Shown: positions 27,501 to 36,500 of the stretch, one piece after another
How positions within the stretch are numbered: position 1 is the stretch's first letter
How the letters are laid out: the number at the start of each line of letters is the position of its first letter
Assembly (NCBI GenBank): GCA_021464415.1
Contig: CM038467.1
Span: forward strand, 46,499,715-46,563,714
Direction of reading: 5' to 3'
Length of the DNA: 64,000 nt
Source of the DNA: Lonicera japonica
Lineage: Eukaryota; Streptophyta; Magnoliopsida; Dipsacales; Caprifoliaceae
Made by a program: the position numbers and the translations under genes
The notes under the pieces: model-generated
Told to the model about the DNA's origin: nothing
The model's database searches: none
What the model saw: the letters and a program-made list of their open reading frames with translations, nothing else

Positions 27501-30500
27501 TATGAATTAGTAAAGCATGAGTGCTATGAGCATCCCTTCCCCCTTCTCTCTTCGTCCATTATGACCTACTAAGGAAACCCTAGAAAACCATAATCTAGTA
27601 TACAATACCAAAATACCTTTCATAAGATAATTATCCAATATAGACCTAATTACCCTAAATAAGTAATTATTCTTACATATAAATACGTTCAAATAAAAAA
27701 TAACTACACTTATAATATTCTCGGATTCTGCATTACTCCCCCAAGTACAATCAATGGGTGCCAAGAAGGAAAAAGAAAACGAACTCTTTACCCCGGTGAG
27801 CGACAAAGAGGCCATTAGCAGGCAAAGGCGAAACAAACTGAAGAAATCCCTAGGTTACCTGAGGCTTCTGATACCAAATTGTAAACACAGTTGGTTTGGC
27901 ATGCTCAACTGGGAGCCAAGAGTCTATGTTTATATTCAAAAGCCATGTTACCATTTGGATAAGTAAATTGGATAAATTACATCACAATCAAAGCCTAAAT
28001 CTACGAGATCCTTTAATTATGGGGTGTCCAATAGACAATTAATGATACCTAAAAACTAACTTATGGCACCTATCAACGATAATAAAATTACGATATTCCC
28101 ACAGCCACCAACATATTTTCATGGTATGTTTAAGCTGATATGCTTTTCTCATCGAGACATTTATGAGGGGTAACCACATAGTAATTAGGAGCTAAATCAA
28201 AGTCATTTAGATGTCTGCCATAAAAATGTTTGACACATGGATCTAATTAGAATGAACTGCCATAGACTACTGTCTATCTGCCCTAGAGAACTAGTTTTGT
28301 CAAGTTTAAATTTGATATAGTGCAATGGGGAATTTTTTGACGACTGTTATGGTGTAGGATGCAAGGGGCAGGTTTTTTTGTTCTTAATGCTCTGTATATT
28401 TAGGGATCTTAATTTAATTAGACTGTAGTTCCTTTTGCAGAATAGTTTTGATCCAAGATCTATTGATGATTTTATATGTTGAGACTATAAATCTCGCATC
28501 AGGAAAATGGATCCTCCCAAAGCAATATATAAGATAGAGGGGATACTTCACCCATTGCCAATTGGTTTTGGGTTGGATGCTCCAAACTCTAATATTATAG
28601 AACTAAAGGCACTTGGATAAAATAGTTTAGCAGTATTTGATGTTGTCTTTGTATCTTTTCAGTTGTTTAATAAAATCTTTTGTTTTCTACGAAAATAAAT
28701 AAATAAAATTATATGGAAAACTGAAGATATAGTGAATGGTCACACAACATGTCTGAACTTAAATCTGTATCAGAAACACTCTTCGTATTCAAGCAAAGAG
28801 TACATATAACAATAGCATGACATATTTCTTATACCTTCAAGGAATACCTTTACTTTGAGAAGTTACTCAAGTCCTTATCACCCGCGCCTAAGAACTTTAT
28901 ATATTGATCAAACCCATTTTTAAGAGATGGTTAATAATAAATTATTATTATTTTTTAATTTATCTCAAGTCAAATCACATTTATAGTTAGAGACCATGCA
29001 AAAATTGGACCTGCATCTCTTTTCTGGCCATTTCTGGTGCATTCTTGTGTGATAGTACTATCTTTTTCTATCTTTAATGTTGCCTATATTTTTGCATAAT
29101 TATTTCAGGTCGAAATACATCACCAATTTGGGATAGGTTGGTATTCAATAAAATAAGGGGAAAACTTGGAGGACGAGTCCGTTTTATGGGTTCAGGTGCT
29201 TCACCTTTGTCTCCCGATGTCATGGACTTCTTAAGAATGTGTGTTGACTATTCTTCTAACCCTAATGCTCTATACATATTTTCTTGGGATAAAGTTCAAT
29301 TTTCTGAGTTGTCTTTTTAATAAAGAAAAAGAAACTAAAAACAAATGCATCCACTACTGACAGATGCTTTGGCTGTCAAGTTCGTGAAGGCTATGGTATG
29401 ACTGAGACTTCCTGTGTCATAAGCTGTATGGATGATGGTGACAACTTGACTGGTCATGTTGGTTCTCCTAACCCGGCATGTGGTAAGCTTTTGATTAACG
29501 AAAAATGAAAAAATAAAATAGGTTTGTGTTACATGCAGATGACCTTGGTATTGCTAGTTTACATCTTAATTTACAAGGCAAAAGTTCCAGTAAAAAGGAG
29601 GGAGTTGGACATAGCATGAAAACGAGCAGATATGAATTTTAATCTGATCTATTATGTATCTCGTATATAATAGCTGGATCCATTTATTCAACAGGTACTA
29701 GAAATTGTGGCACACTCGATCTGCATGCAATATTATACCAGCTAATTATTAAAACTATAATAGAATTTGGTTGAATTAAGATGCATGTTTATATTGTAGA
29801 GGTCATGGGTTCAAATCTTATGTCATGTAATTTTTCTTTTTTTCAATCAAACAAGGGTGCTTTAGGCAATTTAGATACGTAAACTATTGCTCAAGTTTAA
29901 TATAATAGGGGTATAATTTTAATTCTCTACTCAATAGTTCGGTGCTAACTTGGTTGCATATTGCTGCAAAAGAAAATGAGACACGGTGAAGCCAAATCCA
30001 ATTCATCATAATATCATATCCTAAGGATGACAACATAGATTATAACATTCTGCATAAATTAAGTTAAAATGTCATTCACTCATCACAGTTAGTGATATTA
30101 ATTTCATGTCTTCATTCCTGGCCCAGTAGGTAAAATTCATCTCATCATTTGGGCAGCTTTGTAGGTTTTGAGAAATTTCTAGAATGTACCATACTCAGAT
30201 GGAGAAGGGCATAGTGGTAATACGCTAGTAATTTATTATAGGAATCACGTTCCTAAATGTGGTACATTTCCAGGCTGATAAACAAAAATTTGCTACCAAA
30301 AAATTATTTTGTTTGTGGGTAATGAAAAGAGTTGAAATTTTTGGAAGTGTTCAGATGGCTGTGAAGGGGATAAGTTAGGCGGAAAAAATTGCAAAGATAT
30401 TTGGATGTGTTGCGCCTATCGAGCTCTATACACAAGCGAGATGCAACGTCGGAGGATACTAGAATAAATCTTAAACAAAACGTAATTGAAGAAACAGCAC

Positions 30501-33500
30501 CACAAGCAACAATCACAAGGGAAAACTTTGGAGAAAAGGAGAAAACAACTCGCCAACATAGAACACGAGGAAATAGGGTGGTATCAGCAAAATCACCACT
30601 AATCCACTTGGTGATAGCTTCTTTTGATGATTTGAAACAATGAAATACAGAAAACCATAAAAGCAATCTTTCACACTTGAGCTCTCTAAGGAAAAACCTC
30701 TCTTACCACTCAAACAAAATGAAAAATTACATCGAAAGGCCTATTTATACTGAGTGAGTAACGTGCCATGCTCTCAGCCAGTTGGCACATCGAAGCTACA
30801 CCTTTCTGTAGCATCTATGCATTGCCTTGGTTCTGAAGGCTTGCAGCCAACCTGCGCGTCGATGCAGCCATGTTTCTGCTGCATCCAGGGGCGGAGCCAC
30901 ATGGGGTCCAGGTGGGGCCATGGCCCTACCTGGACTTTTTAAAAATTTTCAGAGAGTACAGGAGTCTATGTGTGGGAAGAGAAAGTTGAGGGTCTATTGT
31001 GTGATTATTCGAGAAGTTTAGGGTTAGGGAATGTAATATTTGTCAAACAGACGGTGGGTTCCGCGGGGGCCTATGTGCAATTAGCATTATAAGTTCAGGG
31101 TTTAAGTTTGTAATATATTAAGTTTTCATTTTCTCCCATTTCTCATTTAGGCAGATGTTTTTTACTACCTTCTTTTTTTTTTTTTTTTTTTTTTTCTGAA
31201 ATACAATTTCTATTTTTTTTAGATTATATATCAAAAGATATTTCAAAATATATAATTAATTTTAGTATATTATTTCTAACTTTTTCGAAATATCGAAACA
31301 GAATGGAGAAGTATTTTAGTAAAAATTGGTCGATCTATAAACAAAATTATTGAGTTTGATTTGGCTTAAATTTTTTTTGGCCCCCCCTGAAAATTATTCC
31401 TGGCTCCGCCACTGGCTGCATCAATGCTGGCAACCCTGTTCTTGGGGAGCCAATTTCCACAATTTGACGATAAAAGGGTGGAGAAGGAATTAATTTATGA
31501 GAAGATAAAGTTCTTAATGCTTTTGTCAACACTCGGGTCTTAAGATTAATTTTGCAATAGTAAAGTAGCGGGACTCCATTTGGAAGAGGAGGAGCTGATT
31601 GGTATATCTCGAAGAGTGGTGTGAAATAGAAAAATGGAACACCTGATGATCCCATGATATTATTTTCTTCTCGAGAGGTTCAAAAGTTTTATAATGTTTT
31701 ATGTTGGCATACCATTTATTTTGAAAGGGCGAATTGACCCTTTAATTTTGGCTTTAAAATTATAAATCAACCTCTAAATGTATTCCAAGCGTATTCCCCA
31801 CATATCCGAATTTCAAAAGATTATAAATAAATAAGCATACTCTAAAATGTGTATCTGGTACATATTGGATATGGATTCGTGGCCCATTGAGAAGTATCCC
31901 TACATCATAGTCATAGCCCGTGCCTACGTCTATCAAAGTACCCACCGTGTACTGTGAAATATCTGTGCATAAAGGAAGAGCCATAGACCTTCGCATCTTA
32001 CCTCAGACACCATAACGAACCCCTAAGGTTCCCTTTGTGTATCTTGAATTAGGATTATACTCCTATTCAATTATGCAATCAGGAGGGGAACCAGACTATC
32101 ACACACGAAACTCGCCTGGGCTCTCATCTTCTCAGCGGGTCTATAAGAAGCGATCCCAGAGTCGGATGGCAAAGGATTGGACCTAGAGAATCTTCTTCAA
32201 TGGATAAGATTCCAAGGGTTTGACTGCACCTTATTTTGCTTGTCCATTTTGCGACAGGACAGCAAAGAGGTTCTCTTCCTTCTTGGTCTTTGTTTGTGCT
32301 TTGCCATGCTGCATTCCAGTGAATACTGATGGAGTTGGGAATTGAAACAATGTTGCTTTCTTGTTGTTCTCCGCCGGAACTGATCTACACGTGACTCGGA
32401 TCTAGGATCAAAATACTCATATAAGGTGTTTCAGTTTCCTCTGTCAGCTGCGAGCCTCTGAAATGTGGTTAGGCAAGCTGTATGAATCTAGGTATAAGAC
32501 TATAAGTAGACCTAGAGAAAATTGCCAGATCGAGTTTCGAACAGGCAGTCTCTCACGTGTGAAAGGGGTGCAGCTACCATTGTGGTATAGTGTAAGCTCA
32601 TGTGCTATGTTCCTTTTCTTCATTTCTCATTTAGCGGTATAAGAAAAAGAATAGTACATCAGGTTGGGGAGAAGATCTCCACCATGAATTAATTGAAAGA
32701 ACAAAGAACCAAACATATAAACCAACAGAGAGGATAGAAGAACATCACATAACAATAACACTTCTGCTACTCCTAAAATCTATATCCAACCTGGTGCTAT
32801 TAGATGCACTAGCTAATGCTTTCAAGTTTCAAGGGAGATGCCCATAATGAAGCCAAGTATTCATGAAGCCAGGTGGGGGTATTATTTTCCCAAGGAAACA
32901 ATGGAATCCCAAACTAGGGAATTTATGTTTCTAGAAAAGCTTAATTACCTTTCAACAAATTGTCTTGCATCTAAATGAGTATTCTCTTGTATCCAATTTT
33001 CTCTGGTATGTCTTCCTTAACTTGTTCCCTATTGAGACTATAAATCCCACATTAGGAAAACAGATCCTCCCAAAGCAATATATAAGAATAAGGGGTTACC
33101 CCACCCATTGTCAATTGGTTTTGGGTTGGATGCTCTGAACTCTAATTTGGTATCAAAGGGAAGGCTATTCACAATGTCAAGGCCCATCGGCCACACGGGC
33201 TCCACGTCATCTATTATAAACAGTCCACGTGTTACGCCACGCGTGAGGGGGCATGTTGAGACTATAAATCCACATCAGGAAAATAGATCCTCCCAAAGCA
33301 ATATATAAGAGTAAGTCCTCCCAAAGCAATATATAAGAATAAGAGGCTACTCCACCCATTTCCAATTGGTTTTGGGTTGGATGCTCCGAACTCTAATATA
33401 ACCCTTTTCTCTTCAATGACTCAACAATCATTTCTCTTGTAAAGAGTAGTACAATGATGGACTAGTTTGAGAAAGAGTTGAGTAGTCTTTGGTATATATT

Positions 33501-36500
33501 ATTGGAAATCAAGATTTTATTATTTTGTGGCAGTAGATTTTATTTATGGTATTCTTTTATTGTCTTTGGACAAAACATACCATAGATAGTTTTTTTTTTT
33601 TAATTGAGTCATTCCTTAATTATTTATTTCCTTTATTTTATTCTTGGTTTACTTTGTGTCCTATTTATACCCCCACTTTGGAGTTTTTGTAACACAATTG
33701 TAACAACATTCGTCATGCATTTCATATTATGAAAGTCCGCTATTATTACCATGTTCCTTTATGTGTAACTTAAACTTTGAGCTTTTTGCCTATTCTTACC
33801 CTCCTTCAGAAATAAAGCTTGTGGATGTTCCCGAAATGAATTACACCTCCGAGGACCAGCCATACCCTCGTGGAGAGATCTGCGTCAGGGGTCCCACTAT
33901 TTTCCATGGCTACTACAAAGATGAAGTCCAAACGTATTTACCATACTCTATCCCTCCCAAATTAAGAGCCATTATCTGACTTTCTCACTTTTAAAGTCAC
34001 ATTAATTTCAAAGTAATCAATGTTCAACAACAAAAGTTACTTCACTATCATGAGATTGATGCATTAATTTCAGAGACGCAACTCTTACTTTGAAGCGTCC
34101 CAAAAAGAAAAGATGGACTTTATACATGGGACAGAGGGAATAATTTTGTGGGCTTCGTTGACTTCCCCGCGTTCTTAATGATAAATTTGACTTCCCTCCC
34201 CCCCCCCCCCCCCAACCCTTGTTTTTATAGTCATTAGATTTTGCACCTACATGCAAGGGAATCTCAAAGAATTCAGTAAGAAGTAGGGGTTAAATCAAAG
34301 GATTGCATTAAAAAAATTGGACATTACCCCCCATTTTTCGTGCTGAGTGACTAACTTCCTAGTTAAATGAACAGGAGAGAAGTAATTGATGACGACTCTT
34401 GGCTCCATACAGGAGACATTGGATTATGGTTACCTGGAGGCCGCCTTAAGATCATTGATAGGTCAGTCAACCGTGTTGTAATTTGTAGATCTCAGATATC
34501 AAATTATTTTTATTTGGAATAAGAAGTGTTTGTACATTTTTTTTTTGTTTTTCAATGTTGAATTATATACTGCAACACAAGTAGGGCTAAAGAAGGTTAT
34601 ACCAGCTCTGATAAAAAAAAATGAAGATTATATAAGTGATTGGGAATATGTGGAAGATTTTGGTCATCATGATTATGTTGCTATGATTTTTAACAATCAT
34701 ATAAAAATTTACTGTCTGCCAATTGATTATTTTGTTGCCGTGGTTATTATGACTTTTATGTTAAAAAGTTCCGTGCCTTGGCTAATAAAAACACATGTCA
34801 ACATGCGTATTGTATCCATATCCCGTATCCCTATCAGTACTTCTTAGATGCATAGTAATTAAAGCTATTTTGTCTGTTGACTTGTCCAAAACTTTTAAAC
34901 TCCTAATTGAAATTGCTATTAATTTTTACAGGAAAAAGAACATATTTAAATTGGCACAGGGTGAGTATATAGCTCCAGAGAAGATTGAGAATGTGTACGC
35001 CAAGTGCAAATTTGTTTCCCAATGTTTTATATATGGTAAGAAGACAAGTAGTCAGTCAACTTGTGTATATGTACAACTGCCTCTCTTTGGTCTCCGTGCT
35101 GACAGTTTAATGTTCATAGGTGACAGCTTTAACTCCTCTTTAGTAGCCGTGATCTCAGTAGATCCTGACGTGTTGAAGGATTGGGCTGCATCTGAAGGCA
35201 TCAATGTACACTCTTTGACTCTAATTCATTGTCTTTTATTCGAAATTTGCATCGTGTTATTAATGTGATTCACATTAAAATTTTTATCTTTAGGAGGTTA
35301 TTTTGACTCTCATGTTTGCGCAAGTGTTGCCGTTGTGCTTGTATTATTTTATGTTGCTACCCAGGCACTCACTGAAGCTTATTTCATCACTTCTATGCAA
35401 AAAAATAAAAAATGCTCAGATGACGGTTTTCCCTTCTGTCTCCTCTTGTTGAAAAATAGCACTTCATTTACTTTTACATCTGTTTTTGTTATTAGGTGGT
35501 AATCCTGCTAGTTATGGGATTTGTTTTAGTTATTACTTTTTGTCCCAGATCGGGAATTTCATCATTATAAGCCCTTGTTCTGTGTATTAATAAAGACTCT
35601 GGCTCTCAACATTGAGCAAGGCATTACAAAGTTCTTCTTTTCCCCCATTTTGTTCCATCTCTTTCTGGTCAACTTTTTGTTTCTTTCATTATAGTTTAGT
35701 GGCAGGGTTTAAGATATCACCAAAGAGGATATATCGTGACTTCCCTTTATGGATATGTTGATGGTTATGCTGCAACTATATATGGATTTTGTAATTCTTA
35801 TGAATATATTATATATGTTCGATATTTGTATTAAACTATAGAAATTTTAAATGCAAATACGTAGATAATATATATAAAAAAATTATGTCGAAATTACCTA
35901 ACAATGTAATATCTACCCATCAAAATAAAAGCAATTCAGTACGTGAAAACAGAATAAATCAGTACAACTACCAAATAATGGTGAAAACGCAACTTTAATG
36001 TCATAGAAAAACCAGTTACATATTTGTTGCTCGCACTTAACCAGTTAACCATAAATGCATGTATGTCTATGCATCTGTGACTCTGTGTGCATATACTTGT
36101 ATATACGTATTTAATTACTTCATCTATCCAGTCATTTTATTTTATTTATGATTATGTGTTACTTCTTAAAAGAAAAGAGGTATGTGTATTTGTAATGTGA
36201 TTTTTGGAGTATATTATTAGAATTGTTCGTGTACTAATACTCGTAATATTTTGTGTTATAAATATATATATGCATATACACTATATATCGTATTCAACCA
36301 TCAAACATACGGATATATCAAACCATGACTTAAGCAATTAGTACAACATTAGGAGATCTTTGTGTGTGCGCATGTGTGAAAGGATTGGAGATAGTGATGA
36401 TTGCACTTAGAAGGATTGATGTTCGAACAAAAAAGGGAGATTTCTGATAACTTAGACATGCCTAACACTTTTGTTGATCTGTGAAAGAGTTAATAACTGT

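Noticed and set aside
27754..27966. 70-codon plus-strand ORF as an exon
   Set aside because: It spans the primer-binding site and LTR of the antisense element, and LACS exon 14 joins exon 15 directly.
34795..35268. 157-codon ORF as a separate gene
   Set aside because: It is LACS exons 19 and 20 read through intron 19 together with intron flanks; family similarity is confined to the exons.
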